DNA of 64,000 nt, taken from Actinomycetes bacterium (GTDB taxonomy: Bacteria > Actinomycetota > Actinomycetes > Actinomycetales > Micrococcaceae). The DNA is taken from contig JAFAAV010000060.1 of the NCBI GenBank assembly GCA_023426375.1, positions 1-64,000 on the forward strand, in the 5' to 3' direction. Both the position numbers and the translations under genes were made by a program. Numbering within the stretch: the first letter of the stretch is position 1; the number at the start of each line of letters is the position of its first letter. Below, in pieces: positions 16,931 to 26,341 of the stretch. The notes below the pieces were generated by a model that was not told the DNA's origin, made no database searches, and saw nothing but the letters and a program-made list of their open reading frames with translations.

Positions 16931-17887
16931 ATGACCAACGCGCAGCTTCCCGAGCAGGTATCCGAGATTTTCGACCCCCAGCAGTGGCGACAGGTGCAGG
17001 GCTTTGAGGGCCTACAGGACATCACGTACCACCGCGGGGTCGAACGAGACGACAACGGTGAAGTGGTTAAGGATCTGCCGTGGGTGCGTATCGCGTTCGA
17101 TCGCCCCGAGGTCCGCAATGCCTTCCGCCCGGGCACCGTGGACGAGCTCTACCGCACCCTCGATCACGCCCGTATGTCCTCAGACGTGGGCGCGGTCATT
17201 CTGACGGGCAACGGCCCCTCCGCCAAGGACGGCGGGTGGGCATTCTGCTCCGGCGGCGATCAGCGAATCCGTGGCCGCGACGGCTACCACTACGCCGAAG
17301 GCGAGACAGCCGACTCCATCGATCCTGCTCGCGCCGGTCGACTGCACATCCTGGAAGTTCAGCGCCTGATCCGCACCATGCCTAAGGTGGTTATCGCGGC
17401 GGTGTCCGGGTGGGCTGCCGGCGGCGGTCACTCACTGCACGTGGTGTGCGATATGACCATCGCCTCCGACGAGCACGGCAAGTTCAAGCAGACGGACGCC
17501 ACCGTCGGTTCCTTCGACGCCGGTTACGGTTCTGCTCTGCTCGCACGCCAGGTCGGCCAGAAGTTCGCCCGCGAGATCTTCTTCCTGGCTGATGAATATT
17601 CCGCCGAGGACATGTTCCGCATGGGCGCCGTCAACAAGGTGGTCCCCCACTCCGACCTCGAAACCTCCGCGCTGGAATGGGCTCGCAAGATCACTGCTCA
17701 GTCACCGCAGGCCGTGCGCATGCTCAAGTACGCGTTCAACCTCCCGGACGACGGCATGGTGGGCCAGCAGGTCTTCGCCGGTGAAGCCACGCGCATGGGT
17801 TACATGACCGACGAGGCCGTCGAAGGCCGCGACGCGTTCCTGCAGAAGCGTGACCCGGACTGGTCCGCGTTCCCCTACTACTTCTGA
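16931..17887 (+). CDS. menB: 1,4-Dihydroxy-2-naphthoyl-CoA synthase
   Basis: The 318-residue crotonase-fold enzyme of menaquinone synthesis cyclises o-succinylbenzoyl-CoA. Recognisable MenB features are FCSGGDQRIRG near residue 110, the oxyanion-hole GWAAGGGHSLH, VGSFDAGYGS, and the C-terminal RDPDWSAFPYYF. TAAAGT (16918-16923) lies 7 nt before the ATG with no Shine-Dalgarno, so it is probably leaderless. Its stop overlaps the menE start (TGATG), giving a men operon. Confidence 0.95.
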   Translation: MTNAQLPEQVSEIFDPQQWRQVQGFEGLQDITYHRGVERDDNGEVVKDLPWVRIAFDRPEVRNAFRPGTVDELYRTLDHARMSSDVGAVILTGNGPSAKDGGWAFCSGGDQRIRGRDGYHYAEGETADSIDPARAGRLHILEVQRLIRTMPKVVIAAVSGWAAGGGHSLHVVCDMTIASDEHGKFKQTDATVGSFDAGYGSALLARQVGQKFAREIFFLADEYSAEDMFRMGAVNKVVPHSDLETSALEWARKITAQSPQAVRMLKYAFNLPDDGMVGQQVFAGEATRMGYMTDEAVEGRDAFLQKRDPDWSAFPYYF

Positions 17888-19089
17888 TGCCTGAGCATCC
17901 CGGTGAACCACTGCCCGCACCCGTAACGGCGGACCTGCCGACAGACACGGTCGTGTTCGACGGCCCGGTGGCGGGCGACCCGTTGGGTCTCCTCGGGCCG
18001 CTGAAACAGGCGCTGTCCCGCCCCGGTCCGGCGGTGGTCGTTTCCACCTCCGGCTCCACGGGCCGCCCCAAGAAAACGGTCCTGATCACACAGGCGCTCA
18101 CGGCATCCGGCCGGGCCACCGAACGCGCCACGTCCGGCCCCGGTCAGTGGCTTCTGTGCCTCCCTTCGCACTACGTCGCGGGCGTTCAGGTGCTGGCTCG
18201 GTCCGTGCTCGCTGACACCACTCCAGTGGTCATGGAGCCCGGCCCGTTCACGCCGGAGGGTTTCGCGCGGGCCGCGGCGGGCATGAGTCATGAGACGCGC
18301 TACGTGTCCGTGGTCCCCACCCAGTTGCAACGCATTCTTGATCCCGCCGACGCCGCTCCCCACCCGGATGCCGTGGCCGCCCTCGCACGCTTCGACGCGA
18401 TCCTCGTGGGCGGCTCCGCCCTCTCACCCGCCCTCGCTCAGCTCGCCGCCGACGCCGGCCTCACCCTGGTCAGCACGTACGGCATGTCCGAAACGTGCGG
18501 CGGTTGCGTCTACAACGGACAGCCCCTGGGCGCGGTCGAGATCCGCGCGGTTCCCGACGACGCCGCTCTCGACCTCTCGCACTTCATCTCCCCGACCAAC
18601 CACGGGCCGAAAGAAGGGCGCATTTGGTTGGGTGGCGACGTCGTTGCCGGAGGCTATCTGGACGATCCCCAGCAGACCGGTGAGCATTTCCGCGTGATCG
18701 ACGGACAGCGCTGGTACCGCACGGATGACCTGGGGCAAATCGCCGAGAACCGGACGCTGAGTGTGCTGGGCCGCACGGACGACGTGATCAACACCGGTGG
18801 CATCAAGGTCTCAGCGGGAGTCGTGACCGCCACCCTGACCTCGCACCCGGAAGTGAGGCAGGCGCTCGTGGTGCCCGTACCGGACCCCGAATGGGGCCAG
18901 GCCGTCGCCGCACTGGTGGTTCCTCGCGACGGTGCCCTTACTGACGAGCTGCGTGCAGAGCTCAGTGATCTGGTCCGCGAACAGCATGGCTCCCCCGCGG
19001 TTCCCAAGCACTGGCGCGCAGTCAGCGAAATCCCCATGCTTGCCACGGGCAAACCGGATCGACAGGCCGCAGCCCAGATCTTCCGCTAG
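17887..19089 (+). CDS. menE: o-Succinylbenzoate-CoA ligase
   Basis: The 400-residue ANL-family adenylating enzyme makes o-succinylbenzoyl-CoA for MenB. It has the P-loop STSGSTGRPKK near residue 55, STYGMSETCGG near 200, the YRTDDLG hinge, GRTDDVINTGG, and a C-terminal lysine in ATGKPDRQ. It is shorter than E. coli MenE but typical of actinobacteria. It is coupled to menB through a 1-nt overlap. A DUS-like 13-mer lies at 18556. Confidence 0.93.
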   Translation: MPEHPGEPLPAPVTADLPTDTVVFDGPVAGDPLGLLGPLKQALSRPGPAVVVSTSGSTGRPKKTVLITQALTASGRATERATSGPGQWLLCLPSHYVAGVQVLARSVLADTTPVVMEPGPFTPEGFARAAAGMSHETRYVSVVPTQLQRILDPADAAPHPDAVAALARFDAILVGGSALSPALAQLAADAGLTLVSTYGMSETCGGCVYNGQPLGAVEIRAVPDDAALDLSHFISPTNHGPKEGRIWLGGDVVAGGYLDDPQQTGEHFRVIDGQRWYRTDDLGQIAENRTLSVLGRTDDVINTGGIKVSAGVVTATLTSHPEVRQALVVPVPDPEWGQAVAALVVPRDGALTDELRAELSDLVREQHGSPAVPKHWRAVSEIPMLATGKPDRQAAAQIFR

Positions 19090-19163
19090 CTGGGCTTTCA
19101 ATAAACTTTCCAACGCATGAGACAATAACGCGGTTCAATTCACCAGTTTTCGGAGGTATATCC

Positions 19164-20045
19164 GTGGCCACGCCAGCACAGTGGGTAGAGGGCGCACGAC
19201 TCAGGACCCTGCCCATGGCCGCGGCTCCCGTGATTGCCGGTACCGCCGCCGCGCAGCAGATGCACGCGGTACACCTTAGTCATGCGGGGCTGGCGCTGCT
19301 CGTGGCGCTGTTCCTCCAGATCGGCGTGAACTACGCCAACGACTACTCGGACGGCGTGCGCGGCACCGACGACGAGCGTGTTGGCCCCCTTCGACTCACC
19401 GGCTCCGGAGCGGCGAAGCCCTCTCACGTGAAGCGTGCGGCGTTCTTGTGCTTCGGGCTCGCGGCGCTGGCTGGTGCGGCACTCGTGGTGCTCTCGCAGC
19501 AGTGGTGGTTCGCAATCGTGGGTGTCGCCGCCGTCTTCGCAGCATGGGGCTACACCGGCGGTAAGAAGCCCTACGGCTACTTGGGCCTGGGCGACATCTT
19601 CGTGTTCATCTTCTTCGGCCCCGTGGCCACTCTGGGCACCACGCTCACACAGGCCGGTCGACTGAACTTGGACGCCTGGATCATGGCGATCTCCACCGGT
19701 TTGTTCGCGTGCGCCCTGCTGATGGCCAACAATGTGCGCGACATCCCCGGTGACCGAGAGGTGGGCAAGAAGACCTTGGCCGTGCGCCTGGGCGATTCCA
19801 AGGCTCGTTTGACCTTCGCTGCGGAAATGGCCGTGGGTATGTTGTTGCCGCTGCTGTTGGTGCCCTACAACCCGTGGGTGCTGCTCGTCTACGCAATGAC
19901 CCCGCTGGCTTTGGCCGCGAGTGCCACCGTTCTCAAGAGCAAGGAACGCCGGGCGTTGATTCCGGTGCTCAAGCAGTGCGGACTGGTGAATCTCGGATTT
20001 ACGGTGCTCTACGCACTGGCCGTACTGGTCAACCAGTACGTCTAA
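19164..20045 (+). CDS. menA: 1,4-Dihydroxy-2-naphthoate polyprenyltransferase
   Basis: The 293-residue UbiA-family membrane prenyltransferase has about nine helices and the two aspartate-rich Mg2+ motifs: NDYSDGVRGTDD near residue 55 and NNVRDIPGDREVGKKT near 190. It attaches the polyprenyl chain to DHNA to form demethylmenaquinone. GGAGGT lies 7 nt before the GTG start. Its stop is 3 bp from the convergent DUF4229 gene. Confidence 0.95.
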   Translation: MATPAQWVEGARLRTLPMAAAPVIAGTAAAQQMHAVHLSHAGLALLVALFLQIGVNYANDYSDGVRGTDDERVGPLRLTGSGAAKPSHVKRAAFLCFGLAALAGAALVVLSQQWWFAIVGVAAVFAAWGYTGGKKPYGYLGLGDIFVFIFFGPVATLGTTLTQAGRLNLDAWIMAISTGLFACALLMANNVRDIPGDREVGKKTLAVRLGDSKARLTFAAEMAVGMLLPLLLVPYNPWVLLVYAMTPLALAASATVLKSKERRALIPVLKQCGLVNLGFTVLYALAVLVNQYV

Positions 20046-20048
20046 GGC

Positions 20049-20336
20049 TCAAATGTCCTTGCGGGCCTGCTGGTCCGTGTAGGAATCCTCGATCTCCTGA
20101 TCTTCCATGGCCACGCGGTTCTTGGGCTTGGGCGAACGGTCGATCCAGCGGTGGAAGTCCTGACTGGCTGCCAAGTGCAGCTTGGGGAAGAAGATGTAGC
20201 AGATCGCGAACGCGGCTACGACGGCCGCAATGCCGGACAGGATCAGTCCCGCACCCACGTACATGGAGATCACGAACACCACGATCAGGATGCCCAACCG
20301 CAGCAGGGAGTACTTGAGGAAATTCACGCCGCCCAT
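20049..20336 (-). CDS. DUF4229 membrane protein
   Basis: The 95-residue protein has two membrane helices (about residues 9-28 and 32-52) followed by a charged tail containing FHRWIDRSPKPKNR. DUF4229 genes commonly sit tail-to-tail with menA in actinobacteria, as here. Function unknown. Confidence 0.75.
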   Translation of the reverse strand: MGGVNFLKYSLLRLGILIVVFVISMYVGAGLILSGIAAVVAAFAICYIFFPKLHLAASQDFHRWIDRSPKPKNRVAMEDQEIEDSYTDQQARKDI

Positions 20337-20554
20337 TCTACGTGTACGCCCTGGGCGTCCGCCCCATGAGCGCTCGGCCCCTGAAACCTACATGAACCCC
20401 AACTGACCGCCCCGTGCGTGTGGCTGGATCGGCAGGCGTAACGAGGAGGCCCGGGACATCCCCGGCCCGCAATTGTTACCGCGGGCTACGCCCATGACTT
20501 AACGCCCAGACACTGATGCGCAAGTGATCAGCATGCTCCCCTAGGATTGTGGCC

Positions 20555-21133
20555 ATGGGCAGAGCGATACTCATTATCGGAGCAGGCGCCCTCGCCGTGG
20601 GTGTGATCATTTATTCACTCATCGAATGCGCCCAAACAGAGAAGTACAAGGTCAGATCCCTCCCCAAGGGTGCGTGGATCCTGCTGATTCTGCTGCTGCC
20701 CATCATTGGCGCGGTCCTCTGGTTGTTCTTCGGCCGCCCCAAGAAAGCGGACCCCACCACCCAGCCGCAGCGCGGTCGCGGCCCCGACGATGACCCGCAG
20801 TTCCTGCGGAACTTGGAAGAGCGGCGTCGTCAAAAGGAACACGAACGCAGGCTCCAGGAGTGGGAGAACGAACTCAAGCGGACGGGACGTCCCCCGGGAG
20901 AAAAGCCCCAGCCGTTGGACCCGGACGATCCCCGCCTGAGCGAAGAAGTCCTGAATGACGCCGACGGCGCCCCCAAGACTGACGCCCCGGGCCAGAAAAA
21001 CCCCGGCACCGATTCCCCCAAGGGCGGCAGCACCGCAGCCGGCACTGGCACTGGCACTGGCACTGGCACTGACGATCCGCAAGATCCGGACAACGGTCCG
21101 GAACCGGACGCCTCACCCGGCCCTCGCGCTTAG
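20555..21133 (+). CDS. PLDc_N-domain membrane protein with low-complexity tail
   Basis: The 192-residue protein has two N-terminal helices separated by a short loop (IECAQTEKYKVRSLPKGAW), then WLFFGRPKK, which is the phospholipase D-nuclease N-terminal (PLDc_N) domain without any catalytic domain. The remaining ~120 residues are charged and disordered, ending in five Gly-Thr repeats encoded by GGCACT units and a Pro/Asp-rich tail. TAGGAT (20542-20547) lies 7 nt before the ATG. A GTG at 20549 is a less likely start. Such proteins often neighbour cytochrome or quinone genes. Role unknown. Confidence 0.75.
   Translation: MGRAILIIGAGALAVGVIIYSLIECAQTEKYKVRSLPKGAWILLILLLPIIGAVLWLFFGRPKKADPTTQPQRGRGPDDDPQFLRNLEERRRQKEHERRLQEWENELKRTGRPPGEKPQPLDPDDPRLSEEVLNDADGAPKTDAPGQKNPGTDSPKGGSTAAGTGTGTGTGTDDPQDPDNGPEPDASPGPRA
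21041..21070 (+). repeat. Five perfect tandem GGCACT units
   Basis: The hexanucleotide GGCACT is repeated five times without error and encodes (Gly-Thr)5. Length change by slippage would keep the frame. Confidence 0.9.
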
Positions 21134-21174
21134 ACCCTCCGGGGCCAAGAGCCCACGGCTGCCCAAGAACCCAT

Positions 21175-21214
21175 AAGGAAGCCCCGTACCTCTCGAGAGG
21201 TACGGGGCTTCCTT
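21175..21214. terminator. 40-bp perfect palindrome, bidirectional terminator
   Basis: 21175-21194 is the exact reverse complement of 21195-21214, centred on CTCGAG, and ends in TT/AA on both sides. It lies between the PLDc_N gene and convergent ccsB and probably terminates both. Confidence 0.8.
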
Positions 21215-21281
21215 CGATCTATGGTTGGCTATCCCCGATTTCCGTCAGGAAAACAGTAATAGGGAACCTCAAATCACCCGA

Positions 21282-22427
21282 TCACAGACCCGAGTACGAG
21301 TGCAGACCCGGGAAGTACACGTTGACCACGGTGAAATTGAAGACCACGCAGAGGTAGCCGACGATCGACAACCACGCCGAACGGTTACCGTTCCAACCGC
21401 GGGTCACGCGGGCGTGCATGTAAGCGGCGTAGACGGTCCAGATCACGAAGGTCCAGACCTCCTTGGTGTCCCAACCCCAGAAACGGCCCCAGGCCTGGTC
21501 GGCCCAGATGGCACCGGCGGCCAGGGTGAAGGTCCAGAACACGAAGCCCACGGAGTTGAGGCGGAACGCGAAGTTCTCGAGAGTCACCGAGTTGGGGACC
21601 ACACGCAGGAAGCCCAGCTTGGTCTCTTCACCCTCGGCCAGGTTCTTCTCCCGGCGCGACTGCAGCAGCTGCAGCACGGCCATGGCGAACGTGATGGTGA
21701 ACAGACCGGAGGCCGCGACCGCGATGGAGACGTGGATGATCAACCAGTAGGACTGCAGCGCCGGAGGCAACGGCGATACCGGGGTGGGGAACGCAATGGT
21801 GGCCGCGCAGAGCATGAGCAGCACCAAACCGGAGACCATGGGGCCCACGAAGCGCAGATCCTTGAAGATCAGCGTGATCAAGTACACGCCGGCCACCACG
21901 AGCGCACCCGTGGAGCAGAACTCGTACATGTTGGCCCAGGGCACACGGTCCGCGGCGATGCCACGGGCCACCACGGCAAAGGTGTGCAGCAGGAACGCAA
22001 TGGCCATGACCACCACGGCGGCGCGGGCTGCCGGGCGACTGACGGAGTCCTTGTAGTTGAGGGCCTCGAACTCGTCGGCACCCTTGGAACGCGCATCCGC
22101 GGTGGTGCGGAACTCACCGGCCACGGCACCGGACGCGCCGCCGCGAGCCGCGCCGTTGCGAGCGCCGTCGTCACCCGCGCTGGCACCGGAAGAAGTGGCC
22201 GAGGCGCTCACGGAACCGCCGCGCGAACCGGCGCCCACGAGCTCCTTGGAGTCCTCGCGGCTGGTTGCGCCCTGACGCTCGGCCTCACGCTGAGCCTTGC
22301 CGATGGCCTTGGAGTGCGAGGCCATGTCCCACACGAAGGCCACGAACGCGACCAGGTAGGTGAAGGCCGCCAGGAGCATGAACCACTCGCTCCAGACACC
22401 TAACGTTTCGTTGATATTGCTACCCAT
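21282..22427 (-). CDS. ccsB: Cytochrome c biogenesis protein CcsB (ResC type)
   Basis: The 381-residue multi-spanning membrane protein has the heme-handling tryptophan-rich motif in WGRFWGWDTKEVWTF near residue 300 and conserved histidines in flanking segments. With ResB it forms the System II synthase that exports heme and attaches it to CXXCH in apocytochrome c. An Ala/Ser/Gly-rich insert at about residues 45-110 is longer than usual. It follows resB by 7 bp. Confidence 0.92.
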   Translation of the reverse strand: MGSNINETLGVWSEWFMLLAAFTYLVAFVAFVWDMASHSKAIGKAQREAERQGATSREDSKELVGAGSRGGSVSASATSSGASAGDDGARNGAARGGASGAVAGEFRTTADARSKGADEFEALNYKDSVSRPAARAAVVVMAIAFLLHTFAVVARGIAADRVPWANMYEFCSTGALVVAGVYLITLIFKDLRFVGPMVSGLVLLMLCAATIAFPTPVSPLPPALQSYWLIIHVSIAVAASGLFTITFAMAVLQLLQSRREKNLAEGEETKLGFLRVVPNSVTLENFAFRLNSVGFVFWTFTLAAGAIWADQAWGRFWGWDTKEVWTFVIWTVYAAYMHARVTRGWNGNRSAWLSIVGYLCVVFNFTVVNVYFPGLHSYSGL

Positions 22428-22434
22428 AGATCAC

Positions 22435-24117
22435 TCACGCCTTATCTGACGAGTTGAGGGGGAAATCGCGCACACCGCGGTCTTCCCACAGCGAGGTCCA
22501 CAAGGCTGTCAGCTTCTCGGCTTCCGCTCCCAAGCGGTGATCCTCACCGCGAGCCAACAGTCCGTATTCCAGAACAGTACACTGCACACCATTTTGGTCC
22601 TCGCCCGCGTAGGCACGCACCCACGCCCTACGTCGAGCGATGAACAGGGACATGATGAGCCCGATGAAAGCAGCCACGAACGAGATGAACGCGGGGATGC
22701 GTCCGGGATCGTTGTGGATGTCCAATCCCACGTACCGCTTGACGTCCACGAACTCGATGGTGCCCTTGCCATCCGGCAGCTCGGCCGAGCGGTTAGCGCC
22801 GTCCAGGGTGATGGCGCCGTTCTCGGACATCATCGAATTCAGTTCGGTCAGAGAATCCACGTCCAACACGTAGACGTTCTGGGATTCGCCGTTGTCCAGG
22901 CCCAGGTCACCGAAGTACGAGGACATGATCAGCACCGGATTGCTCAGACCCGGATCCACCGAGCGGGGCATGGATCCCTCGTCCATGACGGCGGTGGGTA
23001 GCAGCAGGCCCACGAAGCCGAGCTGGTCCGGAGCGGCGTCCGGCACCTTGAGCACGAGCGAGGACGTGTAGACGGAGTCGGTGGGGATGGTCACCACGGG
23101 ACCCTCGTAGGCCACGTCACCTTCCCCGTCCGTCACACGAATCACGGGGGCGTAGCCGTTGCCCACCAGGTACAGCTTGGTGCCGCCCACGTTGAGGGGC
23201 TCGTTGACCTTGAGTTTCTCGCTCTTCTCCTGTGCGCCGGGCTCCTCGGTCACGGTCACGTCCGCCTCGAAGTCCGTGGGAGCTCCGTACTGCTCGGGGT
23301 CCGTGGTGTCGCGGTGGAAGTCAGCCTGGAAGTTATCCAGGCGCACCGAGAACGGGTTGAGCCAGTCCGCGTTGAAGTTGGTGCCGGGAGTGAAGGAGTC
23401 GTAGGCCACCAGGGTGTTCACGAAGGACTCGTCCTCGATGATGATCTTCTGACCCTTGTAGCCGAACAGCGAGCCGATGGCCACGGAGATCAGCACACCC
23501 AGCAGTGCCACGTGGAAGAGGATGTTGCCGACTTCCTTCCACATGCCGCGCTCGGCACCCACGGAGGGCGTCTCGGTTTCCAGATCGCGGGCCTCCACGC
23601 GGTAGCCGCGCTTCTTGAGCGCCTTGGTCGCGTCCTGGATCGCTTCCGACGGCGACGGCGCTGCGGCGCCATCGCGTCCGCCCAGCAGCACGCGGCGGTA
23701 CTGCGGTAGGCGGGTGAGTCGCTTGGGGGTGCGCGGCGGCTTGGCGCGCCATGCCTTGTAGTGCTGGGCCGCACGCGGGAGCACACAGCCGATCAGGGAG
23801 ATGAACAGCAGCAGGTAGATCGCGGAGAACCAGTAGGACGAGAAGACGTCGAACAACTGGAAGCGGTCCAGCCACGGCCCGGAAGTCGGGTTGGCCTCGA
23901 TGTAGCTGTTGACCGCGTCCGGATCCTGCACGCGCTGCGGGAACATCGAACCCGGCACTGCGGCGATGGCCAACAAAAGCAACAGCACCAGTGCCGTGGA
24001 CATCTTGGTCAGCTGCGTCCACGCCCACCGGAGCATCCCCAGGGGGCCGAGTGCGGGTACCGCTACGGAATCGTCGCGGTTGCCCTTCTGGTCACGCTTG
24101 TCGCGCACCTGTGTCAT
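22435..24117 (-). CDS. resB: Cytochrome c biogenesis protein ResB
   Basis: The 560-residue protein starts at ATG 24117, overlapping the ccdA stop as ATGA. It has an N-terminal membrane pair (SMFPQRVQDP between helices), a large extracytoplasmic domain and a C-terminal helix. It is the ResB/Ccs1 half of the System II cytochrome c synthase. The frame runs upstream to 24177 inside ccdA, but the coupled start is more convincing. Confidence 0.92.
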   Translation of the reverse strand: MTQVRDKRDQKGNRDDSVAVPALGPLGMLRWAWTQLTKMSTALVLLLLLAIAAVPGSMFPQRVQDPDAVNSYIEANPTSGPWLDRFQLFDVFSSYWFSAIYLLLFISLIGCVLPRAAQHYKAWRAKPPRTPKRLTRLPQYRRVLLGGRDGAAAPSPSEAIQDATKALKKRGYRVEARDLETETPSVGAERGMWKEVGNILFHVALLGVLISVAIGSLFGYKGQKIIIEDESFVNTLVAYDSFTPGTNFNADWLNPFSVRLDNFQADFHRDTTDPEQYGAPTDFEADVTVTEEPGAQEKSEKLKVNEPLNVGGTKLYLVGNGYAPVIRVTDGEGDVAYEGPVVTIPTDSVYTSSLVLKVPDAAPDQLGFVGLLLPTAVMDEGSMPRSVDPGLSNPVLIMSSYFGDLGLDNGESQNVYVLDVDSLTELNSMMSENGAITLDGANRSAELPDGKGTIEFVDVKRYVGLDIHNDPGRIPAFISFVAAFIGLIMSLFIARRRAWVRAYAGEDQNGVQCTVLEYGLLARGEDHRLGAEAEKLTALWTSLWEDRGVRDFPLNSSDKA

Positions 24118-24872
24118 ATCGGCATCACCCAATCGGTAACGAACTCGGACTGGATCCAGGAGACCAGAGCGGACCATACGCCCGTTGCCATGGCCAGACC
24201 GATCAGCACGAGTACGGCACCGCCCACGCGTTGCAGCGTGAGGCGGTGACGGCGGAAGAATTTCATGGCACCCATGCCGCGGCGCAGGGCCACGGCAATC
24301 AGGAGGAACGGGATGCCCAGGCCCAAGCAGTAGGCGGTCGTGAGGATCACGGCCTTACCCGTGGAAGCGCCGTCCACGTAGACCAGGGCCTGCACCGCGG
24401 CGAAGGTGGGACCGATGCACGGCGCCCACCCCAGGCCGAAGGTCATGCCCAGCAGGGGCGCGCCCCACAGACCGGGCGGTGGCTTGCTCTCGATCTTGCG
24501 GTCCCGTTGGAACCAGGAGAAGCCCCCCATGAACACCACGCCCATGAGGATCACCAGGATGCCCAGCACCACCATGATCCACTGCTGACCCAGGAACCAC
24601 GCGAAGGCACCCAGTTGCGCCAGCACCACGGACATCAGCACGAACACCGCGGAGAACCCCAGCACGAACAACAGCACGCCCATGAACACGCGGCCGCGCT
24701 TCTGATCCTGCAGATCCACACCGGTCAGCCCGGTCACGTACCCCAGGTACCCGGGGACCAACGGCAGCACACACGGTGAAGCAAAAGAGACGAGTCCCGC
24801 GAGAAGCGCCACGGGTAGCGCGGCAATCAGTGAACCGTCGAGAATGACCTCGGCGAAAGGATTGCCCGTCAT
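24114..24872 (-). CDS. ccdA: Thiol-disulfide carrier CcdA
   Basis: The 252-residue membrane protein has six helices and the paired reactive cysteines of CcdA in FASPCVLPLVPGYLG near residue 33 and GWAPCIGPTFAAVQ near 150. CcdA passes electrons from cytoplasmic thioredoxin across the membrane to ResA, keeping apocytochrome thiols reduced. It overlaps resA and resB by ATGA at both ends. Confidence 0.94.
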   Translation of the reverse strand: MTGNPFAEVILDGSLIAALPVALLAGLVSFASPCVLPLVPGYLGYVTGLTGVDLQDQKRGRVFMGVLLFVLGFSAVFVLMSVVLAQLGAFAWFLGQQWIMVVLGILVILMGVVFMGGFSWFQRDRKIESKPPPGLWGAPLLGMTFGLGWAPCIGPTFAAVQALVYVDGASTGKAVILTTAYCLGLGIPFLLIAVALRRGMGAMKFFRRHRLTLQRVGGAVLVLIGLAMATGVWSALVSWIQSEFVTDWVMPI

Positions 24873-25510
24873 ACCTTCTCGGCCACCGTGTCCTTGATGA
24901 GGGCGTTCAGGGTGGAATGGTCGGCCTTGCCCAGCACGCGGGCGGCCACGCGGCCTTCGGAATCGAGCACCAGGGTGGTCGGCACGGCCTGCGGCGGCAC
25001 GTAGTCGCTCAATGCCAGCAGCACCTCACCGTTGAGGTCCGAGGCGGAGGGGTAGGGAATCTCAAAAGTGCGCTCGAAGGCCTCGGATGTCGCCTGCTGA
25101 TCACGGAGGTTCACGCCCATGAACTGGGCGTCACCCTCGTATTCCTCGGCCAGGCTCACCAGATCCGGAGCCTCGGCACGGCACGGTGCGCAGCCTGCGT
25201 ACCAGAAGTTCAGCACGGTGGGTTCACCGCGCAGTTCTTCGGCTGACACGGTGGATCCGTCGAACATCTTGGCCTCGAACTCGACCGGTTCGCCGCGCTC
25301 TCCGGGCGCGTATTCACTCACGGAACCGTCCCCGGCAACGTAGCCCTTGTTGCCGCCTTCGTTGGCCTGTTGCGCCAGGTTGTCCGATTCCGAGCCACCG
25401 CACGCCGTCAGTACCAGCGCGGCGCACACTGACAACGACGCCGCCGCAGCGCGGGTGCGCGAACGGCGGGGTCGAGCGGTTTGAGCGGAACGGTCTCGGG
25501 CCAATTTCAC
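24869..25510 (-). CDS. resA: TlpA/ResA-like thioredoxin lipoprotein
   Basis: The protein has about 213 residues from GTG 25510. It carries an Arg-rich n-region, a hydrophobic helix and the lipobox LTAC near residue 37, so it is predicted to be a lipoprotein. The redox site is CAPC in WYAGCAPCRAEAPD. It is placed to reduce apocytochrome c thiols using electrons from CcdA. The frame stays open upstream to 25678 inside the phosphatase gene; the chosen start leaves a 41-bp gap and puts the signal peptide at the N-terminus. Confidence 0.87.
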   Translation of the reverse strand: MKLARDRSAQTARPRRSRTRAAAASLSVCAALVLTACGGSESDNLAQQANEGGNKGYVAGDGSVSEYAPGERGEPVEFEAKMFDGSTVSAEELRGEPTVLNFWYAGCAPCRAEAPDLVSLAEEYEGDAQFMGVNLRDQQATSEAFERTFEIPYPSASDLNGEVLLALSDYVPPQAVPTTLVLDSEGRVAARVLGKADHSTLNALIKDTVAEKV

Positions 25511-25551
25511 GGAGCTGTCACCTGACGGTACGGGGTGGGATTCGGAAGCAA

Positions 25552-26223
25552 TTATGAGCCGGGAAGCTGGTTGACGCCTGAGTAGAAGTGCGCCGCGGGC
25601 TCCCGGTAACTGACTCGCGGAACGGCCGGTTCGGTCACGTCGTCGAAGGTCAGAGACGTGATGGACGCCAGGTTGCACTGGCGGCGTCGAGGGTCGTGGG
25701 GCAACGGGCGGCCCTCCACCGACAAACGTGTCAGCCAGATCGGCAACTGGTGGGACACGGCGATGGCTTGAGCGCCGTCGCCGCCGATCTCCACCGCGCG
25801 ACGGGCCAGGTCTCTAACCGCCTCAGCCATGCGCGCCACCTGCTGCCGGTACGGCTCGCCCCAGGAAGGGCGCAGCGGATTGAGCATGTGCGGCCAGTGC
25901 TTGGGGTTGGCGAGTACCTTCCCGCTCACGTGCAGACCTTGAAAGTGGTTGAGAGGTTCGATGATGCGCTCTTCGGTGACCACGTCCAACCCCAGCTCGC
26001 GAGCAACGGGTGCGGCGGTTTCACGGGCGCGGGTAAGCGGCGAAGATGCCAACAGGACGTAGCGATCACCCTGATTCACGCGCTCTCTGAAGTCAGCCGC
26101 GGCGGCCTCCGCCATACGCGCTCCGAGTTCGGACAGATGAAAATCCGGCATGCGCCCGTAGACGATCGCGTCAGGGTTGTGAACCTGGCCATGACGCAGC
26201 AGATGAACGGTGGCAGAAGGCAT
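25552..26223 (-). CDS. Histidine phosphatase family protein
   Basis: The 223-residue protein has the phosphoglycerate-mutase-like catalytic LLRHGQVHNP at residues 8-17, SSPLTRARETA, and the second histidine in AVSHQLPIW. The substrate is unknown. The gene sits at the head of the resA-ccdA-resB-ccsB operon, a conserved actinobacterial arrangement, though its role in cytochrome maturation is not established. Confidence 0.87.
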   Translation of the reverse strand: MPSATVHLLRHGQVHNPDAIVYGRMPDFHLSELGARMAEAAAADFRERVNQGDRYVLLASSPLTRARETAAPVARELGLDVVTEERIIEPLNHFQGLHVSGKVLANPKHWPHMLNPLRPSWGEPYRQQVARMAEAVRDLARRAVEIGGDGAQAIAVSHQLPIWLTRLSVEGRPLPHDPRRRQCNLASITSLTFDDVTEPAVPRVSYREPAAHFYSGVNQLPGS

Positions 26224-26341
26224 GATGACAGTCTCTCAAAACCCCGGCTCCCGCCCAATTCAGGGGCCTCCTAGGGAACTATCGGTGCTTCACCGATGCG
26301 CCCTCCTCGTTCGACCCGAGGCTCGCCTGCCCCGTCCTGGA

